Below are positions 35,946-43,709 of a stretch of DNA of 64,000 nt, piece after piece. How positions within the stretch are numbered: position 1 is the stretch's first letter; each line of letters begins with the position of its first letter. The notes beneath the pieces are model-generated. The model did not search any database. It had not been told where the DNA came from and was given only the letters and a program-made list of their open reading frames with translations. The stretch covers positions 1 to 64,000 of the forward strand of contig NZ_JAFMZP010000013.1 in NCBI RefSeq assembly GCF_024436435.1. The letters are read 5' to 3'. This DNA is from Desertivirga xinjiangensis. Lineage in GTDB: Bacteria; Bacteroidota; Bacteroidia; Sphingobacteriales; Sphingobacteriaceae. Made by a program: the position numbers and the translations under genes.

Positions 35946-36068
35946 TTACTATCTTTTGCTATTTATTATTTTGAACCGTGCCGGGCATATTGCAAGTTTA
36001 AAAAAAGAAAGAGAATTTTTTCAATAATGTTAAACAAGGGTGAGCTATATTTATTGTAATAAATTAAT

Positions 36069-36755
36069 ATGAAACAGAAACTGGTAGTACTAACCGGAGC
36101 AGGCATTTCTGCAGAAAGCGGTCTCCAAACTTTCCGCGATTCTGACGGCCTGTGGGAAGGATATGATATTTATGAAGTTGCCACGCCTGAAGCCTGGCAA
36201 AGGAACCCTGTTTTAGTACAGGACTTCTATAATATGCGCCGTAAGTCTGTTTTGCAAGCGCAACCAAACGCTGCTCACTACGCTTTAGCGGAGCTCGAGC
36301 AAAAATATGATGTTACTGTTATTACTCAGAATATAGACGATCTTCATGAACGTGCCGGCTCATCTAACATCGTACACTTACACGGGCTCATCACGAAAGC
36401 CCAGTCGGACAAAAATCCGAATCTGCTATATGACATAGAAGGCTGGGAGTTGAAGATGGGCGAAACCTGTGCCCTAGGTTCTCAATTGCGACCGCATGTT
36501 GTTTGGTTCGGTGAAGCTGTGCCGATGATAGAAGCCGCCGCAAGTATCTGTCGCACTGCAGACTTGTTTCTTTTAGTAGGGACGTCCCTGGCCGTTTATC
36601 CAGCAGCAGGTTTGATAGATTTTGTGCCATACGATTCGGAGAAAATTGTTATAGACCCCAAGGCAGAATCGCTTTCTGTAAAGAATATGCGGGTATTGGC
36701 TCTGAAAGCTGGAATCGGGGTCCCTTTGATTGTTAAGGAGTTGCTTAGCCGCTAA
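36069..36755 (+). CDS. cobB: NAD-dependent protein deacylase, sirtuin without zinc cysteines
   Basis: A 228-residue SIR2 enzyme that removes acyl groups from lysine using NAD. GAGISAESGLQTFRD (10-24) binds NAD, TQNIDDLHERAG (87-98) and the catalytic H105 in HLHG follow, and LRPHVVWFGE closes the pocket. Y54 and R57 (YNMR) are the Tyr/Arg pair linked to desuccinylase/demalonylase activity in class III sirtuins. The zinc module (about 110-140) keeps only C134 of the usual four cysteines, a variation seen in other Bacteroidota sirtuins. It is divergent from the HAD gene. Confidence 0.9.
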   Translation: MKQKLVVLTGAGISAESGLQTFRDSDGLWEGYDIYEVATPEAWQRNPVLVQDFYNMRRKSVLQAQPNAAHYALAELEQKYDVTVITQNIDDLHERAGSSNIVHLHGLITKAQSDKNPNLLYDIEGWELKMGETCALGSQLRPHVVWFGEAVPMIEAAASICRTADLFLLVGTSLAVYPAAGLIDFVPYDSEKIVIDPKAESLSVKNMRVLALKAGIGVPLIVKELLSR

Positions 36756-36792
36756 GAAAGATAAGAGGTCTCCTGTTTAGCGTGATAGTTTG

Positions 36793-36903
36793 TTACAAGA
36801 TGATTTTGAAAATGAATAAGATCGCTAAAATCAAGATCATCGCGATGCTCACAAGATTCAGGGGGAGTCCTGATGTTGTTTTGTTGCTCCTAAATAATTT
36901 CAT
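36793..36903 (-). CDS. Possible 36-residue membrane microprotein
   Basis: A frame starting MKLFRSNKTTSGLPLN has a basic N-terminus and one hydrophobic segment at about residues 16-35 running to the C-terminus (LVSIAMILILAILFIFKIIL). The frame stays open 50 codons upstream to 37053, but that extension has no membrane or domain character. The segment fits a single-pass inner-membrane peptide. It is convergent with the sirtuin gene and divergent from the sugar transporter. No homologue is recognised. Confidence 0.4.
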   Translation of the reverse strand: MKLFRSNKTTSGLPLNLVSIAMILILAILFIFKIIL

Positions 36904-37104
36904 GAAGTAAATTTTTGTAAAAATAAAGGTTGGGTCAGGATTTTGAGCCCGACGTTTAAGTCGAATGTACCCGAGAATTACGTCGGATTGCAGGGAAATG
37001 AGATTCATGCAGCATAGCCAGACAGTAGGGTGTTTGATTGAATAGACGGGCATACTTGCAACATATGTCCTTAAAATTTTAGGCTGATATGGGTTCCTTT
37101 ACAT

Positions 37105-38445
37105 ATGGAAAACCAATTAGTAACCGAAGTGCCAAAGACCAAATCCCGTGTTGGCAATTATAGATGGACAATCTGTTCATTAGTATTTTTCGCTACAACC
37201 ATCAATTACCTCGACAGGCAGGTGATCAGTTTGCTTAAGCCAATACTGGAAAAGGAATTCAGCTGGACCGAATCTGATTATTCAAATATAGTTATCGCTT
37301 TTCAACTGGCCTATGCCATAGGAATGCTAGGCATCGGCCGTATAATCGATAAAATTGGCAGTAAGCTTGGATATGCACTTTCTTTACTCCTTTGGAGCAT
37401 TGCATCAATTCTGCATGCATTTGCTACCAGCACACTTAGCTTCGGAGTTTACCGGGCATTATTAGGAGTTACAGAATCAGGTAATTTCCCTGCAGCTATT
37501 AAAACTGTAGCTGAATGGTTCCCACGAAAAGAAAGAGCTCTTGCTACAGGGATCTTCAATTCAGGCACAAATGTCGGCGCGATTGCTGCTCCGGTAGTGG
37601 TTCCCTGGCTAGCCGTTAACTGGGGCTGGCAAATGGCTTTTATCGTCACCGGGGCTGTAGGTTTGCTATGGCTTGTGTTCTGGTTTATCATGTATGAAGT
37701 ACCAGCTAAACATAAACGCTTGTCTGAGGCAGAATACAATTATATTCATACCGAAGATGAAAAGCATGCAGAAAGCATACAAGAAGAGGGGCCAACCGTT
37801 TCCTGGACAAAACTCCTTACGTATAAACAAACCTGGTCTTTTATCCTGGGCAAATTTCTCACTGATGGTATCTGGTGGTTCTTTTTGTTCTGGCTACCAG
37901 CTTTCTTAATCGCTGAGTATGGTCTTGGGGGGATGCAGATCAGCTTTCCTATCGCGGTAGTATATACAATGACTTGTTTTGGAAGTGTTCTGGGGGGATT
38001 TCTGCCGATGTGGTTCGTAAAAAATAAAGGATGGAACATTGTAAGAGCCCGCAAAACTTCTATGTTTATTTATGCTTTGTTTCCCGTATTGGTAGTCTTT
38101 TCACAGCAAGCAGGCAGCTACAATATGTGGTATGCGGTGATCATCATTGGAATCGCAGCTTCAGCACATCAGGCCTGGTCGGCTAATATTTTTACGACCG
38201 TATCAGATATGTTTCCCAAAAAGTCGGTAGGTTCAGTTATTGGAATGGGCGGAATGGCCGGTGGTGCCGGAGGAATGGTCATGGCAAAGCTGGCGGGGAT
38301 TCTATTCGATCATTACAAAAGTCTCGGTCATATACAAACGGGCTATTATATCATGTTTGTTATCTGCGGTGCGTCTTACCTTATAGCATGGTTTGTAATG
38401 TTCGGCTTACTGGTTCCTAAAATGACACCTATTAAAGCTCAATAG
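37105..38445 (+). CDS. MFS transporter, anion:cation symporter type (hexuronate-like)
   Basis: A 446-residue inner-membrane carrier with about 12 hydrophobic segments. YRWTICSLVFFATTINYLDRQVISLLKP at the start is the hallmark of the ACS family that includes ExuT and related hexuronate and glucarate carriers; the D-R of YLDRQ is conserved. GVTESGNFPAAIKTVAEWFPRKERALATG near 115 is the MFS loop signature. It probably brings a sugar acid or oxidised sugar across the inner membrane. It leads a tight operon (gap of 7 bases to the next gene) with PmoA, ThuA and two oxidoreductases. Confidence 0.88.
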   Translation: MENQLVTEVPKTKSRVGNYRWTICSLVFFATTINYLDRQVISLLKPILEKEFSWTESDYSNIVIAFQLAYAIGMLGIGRIIDKIGSKLGYALSLLLWSIASILHAFATSTLSFGVYRALLGVTESGNFPAAIKTVAEWFPRKERALATGIFNSGTNVGAIAAPVVVPWLAVNWGWQMAFIVTGAVGLLWLVFWFIMYEVPAKHKRLSEAEYNYIHTEDEKHAESIQEEGPTVSWTKLLTYKQTWSFILGKFLTDGIWWFFLFWLPAFLIAEYGLGGMQISFPIAVVYTMTCFGSVLGGFLPMWFVKNKGWNIVRARKTSMFIYALFPVLVVFSQQAGSYNMWYAVIIIGIAASAHQAWSANIFTTVSDMFPKKSVGSVIGMGGMAGGAGGMVMAKLAGILFDHYKSLGHIQTGYYIMFVICGASYLIAWFVMFGLLVPKMTPIKAQ

Positions 38446-38452
38446 TATTGTT

Positions 38453-39712
38453 ATGAATTTTAAGACAATTTCCTTTTGGCTTCTTCTCATTTGCGCTCAA
38501 TATTTATCGTCTCAGGGTGCTTATGGCCAGACCCTTGCAAAGTTTGAAGTTGAAATTACTAAGCAGACAATTGGCGCAGCTATACCGGTTTATTTTAACC
38601 TGGATGAGGTAACTCTATTGCCTGATTCTGTTTTAAATCTTGTGGAATTGAGAGATGGGAAAAGAATTGAAGTAGATCATCAGCTCGAAAACAGGGGACA
38701 GCGGTTCATGTATTGGATGGTAAGCGGCGTTCAAAAGCCTCAGAAAAAGATATTTGAACTTCGCAGGGAATCACCGGGAAAGCCAGCAGAGAGTATGAAT
38801 GTGGCGGTTCAGGATGGCGCTTTGACAATAAGTTTTAAAGACAAAGACCTGTTAAGATATAATTTTAAAACCATGTATCCCCCAGCAGGCGTCGATACTG
38901 TTTTCAAAAGGAGCGGCTTTATTCATCCCCTCTGGACTCCAAACGGGCAGGCGCTTACCAGGATAAATGCCCGTGATCATTACCATCATTTTGGTTTGTG
39001 GAACCCATGGACTCATGTGGTTTTTGAAGGCGATACCGTGGATTTCTGGAACCTGAAGCTCAAGCTGGGAACTGTTCAATTTGCAAAATTCGTTTCCGTG
39101 ACAAAGGGACCTGTATACGCGGAATTCCAGGCGCTGCATGAACATGTAGTATTTAAAAAGGATGGCAGTCGTGTAATTGCGATGAATGAATTGCAGACAG
39201 TCCGGATCTATGAGCCTCAAGATAAGCAAGATCATTATATCATGGACATCACCATCCGCTTAAACTGTGCAAAGAATAGCCCTGTACTACTAAAAGAATA
39301 CCGGTATGGAGGTTTAGGCTGGCGGGCAACTGAAAAGTGGAACAGGGAAAATAGTGAAACGGTAACATCGGAAGGGAAAACACGCAAAGACGCGGACGGC
39401 AGCAAGGCGCGCTGGGTACTGGTACAGGGAAGCCTGGATGAGGATTTTGGAGGTTCGGTGATGATGTCTTATCCAACGAATTATAACCATCCCGAGCCCT
39501 TGCGAATATGGCCTGAAACAGCAAACAAGCGGGGAGACGTTTATGCAAATTTTTCACCCACACGTGATAGGGATTGGATGCTCAAACCGGGGCAGGATTA
39601 TACACTCAAATACCGCTTCCTGGTTTTCAACGGACATAATAATAAAGAAAAAGCCGAAGCTGCCTGGCAGGCCTTCGCAAATCCACCTGTGATAAAAAAA
39701 ATCTTAAAATAA
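38453..39712 (+). CDS. PmoA family protein (DUF6807), exported
   Basis: A 419-residue protein with a signal peptide of about 25 residues ending GAYGQ. The conserved core includes RSGFIHPLWTPNGQALTRI, DHYHHFGLWNPWTHV and FWNL near 150-190, which place it in the family named PmoA/DUF6807. The name comes from an old annotation, and members next to sugar genes are unlikely to be methane oxygenase. The His-rich RDHYHHFG segment could bind metal. In this operon it probably acts on the same periplasmic sugar as ThuA and the oxidoreductases; the reaction is unknown. Confidence 0.78.
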   Translation: MNFKTISFWLLLICAQYLSSQGAYGQTLAKFEVEITKQTIGAAIPVYFNLDEVTLLPDSVLNLVELRDGKRIEVDHQLENRGQRFMYWMVSGVQKPQKKIFELRRESPGKPAESMNVAVQDGALTISFKDKDLLRYNFKTMYPPAGVDTVFKRSGFIHPLWTPNGQALTRINARDHYHHFGLWNPWTHVVFEGDTVDFWNLKLKLGTVQFAKFVSVTKGPVYAEFQALHEHVVFKKDGSRVIAMNELQTVRIYEPQDKQDHYIMDITIRLNCAKNSPVLLKEYRYGGLGWRATEKWNRENSETVTSEGKTRKDADGSKARWVLVQGSLDEDFGGSVMMSYPTNYNHPEPLRIWPETANKRGDVYANFSPTRDRDWMLKPGQDYTLKYRFLVFNGHNNKEKAEAAWQAFANPPVIKKILK

Positions 39713-39716
39713 ACCA

Positions 39717-40580
39717 ATGAATACTTTAATTTTTAAAAGCAATTGCAGGCGACTACTATTGTCGCTATTAGTATCAGTACTATGTTTTTCCGGGTTAACA
39801 GCTAAAGAAAAAGAGCCTAAATTGAAGAATGTAAAAGTACTGGTGTACACTAAAAACGGCAAAGGTTATGTGCATGATAATATTCCTTCGGCAGTACAGA
39901 GCATCCAGAAGCTCGGTAAAGACAACGGCTTCAAGGTAGATGTAAGTGATGACCCGGGAGTTTATACCGAAGAAAATCTTAAGCAGTATACCATGCTTGT
40001 ATTTACGAGCACTAATAACGATGTGTTTGATACAGATGCTCAGCGATTGGCTTTCAGGAGATATATCCAGGCCGGAGGCGGCTTTATCGGCATTCATTCT
40101 GTGACTGGTACAGAGAGGAAATGGACATGGTTTAAACAAATGCTGGGAGGGACTTTCGCCTGGCATGCAAAAAACCAGAAATTCAAGGTTAAAGTGATCG
40201 ATCCCTCACATGTGACCATGAAGGGGCTTCCCCTGGTATGGGAAAGAAGTTTCGGCGATGAATGCTACTTTACAAAAGAACTGTATCCGGGAATCAAAGT
40301 GACGATGGCTCACGACCTTACTACACTGGATTCACGAGATCCCGAGAAAATCGCCCAGTTTTCGAGTCCGTTTAAGGACCTGTATCCGGCAGTATGGTAT
40401 CAAAAGTTTGATGGCGGCAATATCTGGATCAGCACCCTGGGGCATAATAAAGAGTATTACCAGGAACCTGTATTTATGAAACATATCCTCCAGGGAATCA
40501 AATTCGTTGCGGCGGAAACGAAAAAACTCGATTATTCGAAAGCATACGCAGATTCAAGAGACACACCAGTACGATATTAA
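39717..40580 (+). CDS. ThuA domain protein, exported
   Basis: A 287-residue protein with a hydrophobic signal segment (about 10-28, LLLSLLVSVLCFSGLTA). The ThuA-like glutamine-amidotransferase fold is shown by KVLVYTKNGKGYVHDNI near 38, YTMLVFTSTNND near 92, GGGFIGIHSVTG near 120 and PAVWYQKFDGGNIWISTLGHN near 225. No catalytic Cys of true amidotransferases is evident. ThuA proteins accompany sugar oxidation genes and have been linked to trehalose or keto-sugar metabolism. The gene starts 4 bases after the PmoA stop. Confidence 0.85.
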   Translation: MNTLIFKSNCRRLLLSLLVSVLCFSGLTAKEKEPKLKNVKVLVYTKNGKGYVHDNIPSAVQSIQKLGKDNGFKVDVSDDPGVYTEENLKQYTMLVFTSTNNDVFDTDAQRLAFRRYIQAGGGFIGIHSVTGTERKWTWFKQMLGGTFAWHAKNQKFKVKVIDPSHVTMKGLPLVWERSFGDECYFTKELYPGIKVTMAHDLTTLDSRDPEKIAQFSSPFKDLYPAVWYQKFDGGNIWISTLGHNKEYYQEPVFMKHILQGIKFVAAETKKLDYSKAYADSRDTPVRY

Positions 40581-40612
40581 TAAAAACATCCATATAAACA
40601 AACTTATCGATT

Positions 40613-42028
40613 ATGAACGAAAAACCAAATTATAACAGGAGAGACTTTGTGAAAACTGCGGTTAAAGGCGCAGTTGTGTCTACTGTAGCCTTCGGTTTCC
40701 CAAGTATTGTTCCCTCTTCAGTATTCGGTAAAAACGCACCCAGCAATAAGATCAACATAGGGCAGATAGGCTGCGGCAGGATCGCGCGAGGGCATGATCT
40801 TGCCGAAACATTTAAATACGATGTGGCACGCATCATTGCTGTTGCAGATGTTGACCGGGGCAGGCTGCAAAGCGGAAAGACTTTAATTGAAGGCTGGTAC
40901 GACCAGAAAATGGGTAAGACCGGATACCTCGACGTGAAGACTTATGAGGATTACCATGAATTACTCGCCAATAAGGATATTGATGCCGTAATGATCAGTA
41001 CTCCGGACCACTGGCACGCTCAACCGGCTATGGAGGCTGCCCTTGCAGGGAAGCATATTTATCTTCAAAAACCAACCTCCCTAACAATTGAGGAGGGACG
41101 TGTAATGAGCGATATTGTGCGTAAAACAGGTGTTGTTTTCCAGCTCGGAAGTCAGCAGAGATCGGTAAATCCCTGGCCGCAGTTTAAAAAGGCCTGTGAG
41201 CTGGTACGAAACGGAAGGATAGGTAAACTGCATACGGTGCATGTAGGCCTGCCATCGGATCCCGCAGGTGGAAATGTAATGGAAATGCCCGTTCCCGAAG
41301 GGTTAAATTATGACATGTGGCTTGGCTCTACGCCATATATTTATTATACTGCCGACCGCGTTCATTCGCAGACAGATCCGACATCCAGGGGAGGATGGTT
41401 GCGGTGTGAGCAATTCGGTGCAGGTATGATCACTGGCTGGGGCGTACATCATATAGATATCGCACACTGGGGTATGGATACCGAATATACGGGCCCTATT
41501 GAAGTTGAAGCGACCGCTGAGTTTCCAAAAACCGGTCTTTGGAATGTACATGGTAGATACCAGGTCCAGGCGAAATACGCTAATGGAGTAAATATGCTGA
41601 TGAGCAGTCAAAATCCTAATGGTGTTAAGTTTGAAGGCACTGATGGCTGGATATTTGTGTCGCGGGGTAATGTAGGGGTAACCGCCTCAGATCCGGGAGC
41701 AAGCGCAGCTCCGAGTAAAGCATTTAATGCCAGTGATCCGAAAATACTTAATTCTCAGATCGGACCAAAGGAAATACACCTCTATGAAAGTCTGGAACAG
41801 CATGGGAACTGGCTTGATTGCATACAAAGTAAAAAACAAACTATAAGTCCTGCAGAGGTTGCACATCGTTCATGCAGTGCCTGCCTGGTTGCCCATGCAG
41901 CAATGAAAATACCGGGAAAGTTGTACTGGGATCCTAAAAAAGAAAAGTTTAAAAATAATGAGGAAGCAAACAAGCTGTTGTCTAGGCCTCAAAGGTATCC
42001 GTACGGTACTAGTTATGTTAAAATTTAA
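40613..42028 (+). CDS. Gfo/Idh/MocA oxidoreductase with Tat signal
   Basis: A 471-residue NAD(P)-dependent sugar oxidoreductase. The N-terminus NRRDFVKTAVKGA (R9-R10) with a hydrophobic stretch to about residue 38 is a twin-arginine signal, so the folded, cofactor-loaded enzyme is exported. The Rossmann motif is GQIGCGRIARGH near 53. The cofactor-proximal lysine lies in LQKPTSL near 150, where many relatives have EKP. GWGVHHIDIAHWGMD near 280 carries the active-site histidines. A glucose-fructose oxidoreductase-like reaction with tightly bound NADP is likely for a Tat-exported member. It lies 32 bases after ThuA. Confidence 0.87.
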   Translation: MNEKPNYNRRDFVKTAVKGAVVSTVAFGFPSIVPSSVFGKNAPSNKINIGQIGCGRIARGHDLAETFKYDVARIIAVADVDRGRLQSGKTLIEGWYDQKMGKTGYLDVKTYEDYHELLANKDIDAVMISTPDHWHAQPAMEAALAGKHIYLQKPTSLTIEEGRVMSDIVRKTGVVFQLGSQQRSVNPWPQFKKACELVRNGRIGKLHTVHVGLPSDPAGGNVMEMPVPEGLNYDMWLGSTPYIYYTADRVHSQTDPTSRGGWLRCEQFGAGMITGWGVHHIDIAHWGMDTEYTGPIEVEATAEFPKTGLWNVHGRYQVQAKYANGVNMLMSSQNPNGVKFEGTDGWIFVSRGNVGVTASDPGASAAPSKAFNASDPKILNSQIGPKEIHLYESLEQHGNWLDCIQSKKQTISPAEVAHRSCSACLVAHAAMKIPGKLYWDPKKEKFKNNEEANKLLSRPQRYPYGTSYVKI

Positions 42029-42038
42029 TATCTTGCCA

Positions 42039-43421
42039 ATGAAAAGTATATGGCCCATAATGTCGTCTAAATTAATATTGCTTATTGCGCTGGCGGCTTG
42101 TAACAGCCGGGCAGAGAAAGGAGCTGCAGATAGTAGCAAAGTTCGCCTTGTAACATTGGATCCGGGGCATTTTCACGCAGCTCTGGTGCAAAAAAAGATG
42201 TATCCGGATGTTGACTCAACGGTATTCGTTTATGCACCTGAAACGCCGGACGTACAATTGCATCTTGAAAAGATAAAAGCGTACAACGAGCAACCTGTTG
42301 ATCCTACCCGTTGGAATGAACAAGTTTATACCGGAAGCGATTTTTTTACAAAGATGCTGGAGGAGAAGAAGGGTAATGTTGTGGTGCTGGCCGGTAATAA
42401 CAGGCAGAAAACCGAATACATTAAGCGTTCGGTTGATGCCGGACTAAATGTTTTGGCTGATAAGCCTATGGCCATAGACGGGAAATCTTTCAAGGCGCTG
42501 GAAGCTGCATTTGAAACAGCAAAGAAGAAGGATCTGCTCTTATATGATATCATGACCGAACGTTATGAGATCACTACAATGCTGCAGCGGGAGTTTTCTA
42601 TGTTGCCGGAGCTTTTCGGCTCCCTGGAAAAGGGAACACCCGACAACCCTTCGGTAACGAAGGAAAGTACGCATCATTTCTATAAATATGTGTCAGGAAA
42701 GGTATTAACACGACCAGCCTGGTTTATGGATGTAACCCAGGAAGGCGAAGGGATCGTAGATGTAACCACCCATCTTGTCGATCTGATTCAATGGGAATGT
42801 TTCCCTGATCAAATCATTAGATACCAGAACGACGTTAAGGTAAACTCTGCGCGACGTTGGTACACTGAAATGACCCTGAGCCAGTTTAAATCCATCACTA
42901 AACAAGATAAATTTCCGGATTATTTAAAGAAGGATGTGGTTAATGACAGCGTTCTCCGTGTTTACTCGAATGGGGAGATCAATTATCAGCTTAAAGGAGT
43001 TCATGCCAGGGTTTCTGTTAACTGGGCTTTCCAGGCGCCTGAAGGCACAGGGGATACCCATTATTCGATTATGCGTGGTACCAAAGCAAACCTGGTGATC
43101 AGACAGGGCGCAGAGCAGAACTACAAACCTGTGTTGTATATAGAGCCTGCAAGTGGTTCTATATCTGAAGATGTCGTTAATGCGCAGTTGGCTAAGGTTC
43201 AGGCGAAGTATCCGGGTATTTCGGTGAAAAAGCTTGGCAAGGGCTGGGAAGTTGTGGTGCCCGAAAAATACAAGGAAGGTCATGAAGCGCATTTTGCCAG
43301 GGTTATGGAAAAATTCCTGGAGTATCTTAAGAATAAGAATATTCCGGAATGGGAGGTGCCAAATATGATCGCTAAATATTATACTACAACTAAAGGGCTG
43401 GAGTTGGCAAGGGCGCGTTAA
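42039..43421 (+). CDS. Gfo/Idh/MocA-type oxidoreductase, predicted lipoprotein
   Basis: A protein of about 460 residues starting MKSIWPIM. The lipobox LAAC puts the lipid-anchored cysteine at C21. VRLVTLDPGHFHAALVQKKM replaces the usual glycine-rich loop and, with the LADKPMAID lysine motif near 130 and a long C-terminal beta domain, matches the Gfo/Idh group with the 'putative oxidoreductase C-terminal domain'. Two earlier ATGs exist (42015, overlapping the previous gene, and 41958); the chosen start gives the cleanest lipoprotein signal. It is the last gene of the operon. Sitting at the membrane, it may act beside the Tat-exported relative. Confidence 0.8.
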   Translation: MKSIWPIMSSKLILLIALAACNSRAEKGAADSSKVRLVTLDPGHFHAALVQKKMYPDVDSTVFVYAPETPDVQLHLEKIKAYNEQPVDPTRWNEQVYTGSDFFTKMLEEKKGNVVVLAGNNRQKTEYIKRSVDAGLNVLADKPMAIDGKSFKALEAAFETAKKKDLLLYDIMTERYEITTMLQREFSMLPELFGSLEKGTPDNPSVTKESTHHFYKYVSGKVLTRPAWFMDVTQEGEGIVDVTTHLVDLIQWECFPDQIIRYQNDVKVNSARRWYTEMTLSQFKSITKQDKFPDYLKKDVVNDSVLRVYSNGEINYQLKGVHARVSVNWAFQAPEGTGDTHYSIMRGTKANLVIRQGAEQNYKPVLYIEPASGSISEDVVNAQLAKVQAKYPGISVKKLGKGWEVVVPEKYKEGHEAHFARVMEKFLEYLKNKNIPEWEVPNMIAKYYTTTKGLELARAR

Positions 43422-43530
43422 CAGGCCTTAATGATACTCCTATAATAAGTTTTTAGTTTAAGTTCTTGTAAGTAGTTCGTAGCCTGTTCCCTTAGCATCC
43501 CTTAGGAAAGCTCGATAGACAGGTTTCTAA

Positions 43531-43551
43531 GCACACGCGGCACGTGTGCGC
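43531..43551. repeat. GC-rich dispersed palindrome, copy 3
   Basis: A 21-base copy beginning GCACACGCGGCACGTGTG and preceded by TCTAA. It forms an inverted pair with copy 4 36 bases away. It lies between the convergent oxidoreductase and SusD genes. Confidence 0.7.
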
Positions 43552-43586
43552 TCAATGTCGTTATTTAAACTTTTGTCTGTCCGCTG

Positions 43587-43607
43587 GCGCACGTGTGCCG
43601 CGTGTGC
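43587..43607. repeat. GC-rich dispersed palindrome, copy 4 (inverted)
   Basis: A 21-base copy ending TGCCGCGTGTGC, complementary to copy 3 at 19 of 21 positions. The pair could fold into a stem of about 21 bases with a 35-base loop, ahead of the SusD terminator. Confidence 0.7.
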
Positions 43608-43651
43608 CGAACTTACCTAAGACAGAACAAGATCCCAGAAAGAGTCCAAAT

Positions 43652-43678
43652 AAAAAGCCCCGGTTTTGCCGGGGTTTT
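43652..43678 (-). terminator. Rho-independent terminator of the susCD transcript
   Basis: On the minus strand CCCCGGC and GCCGGGG-type arms pair around AAAA and are followed by TTTTTATTT. It lies about 32 bases beyond the SusD stop and points with that gene. Confidence 0.85.
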
Positions 43679-43709
43679 GATAAACAAAAACACAAAAGAA
43701 CACAGGTTT

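Noticed and set aside
36949-36986. CCGACGT/ACGTCGG inverted repeat upstream of the MFS operon
   Set aside because: A 7-base pair with a 24-base spacer is weak, and there is no second occurrence near co-regulated genes.
41958-42038. Earlier starts of the lipoprotein oxidoreductase overlapping the previous gene
   Set aside because: They bury the lipoprotein signal behind a polar stretch read from the end of the preceding gene.
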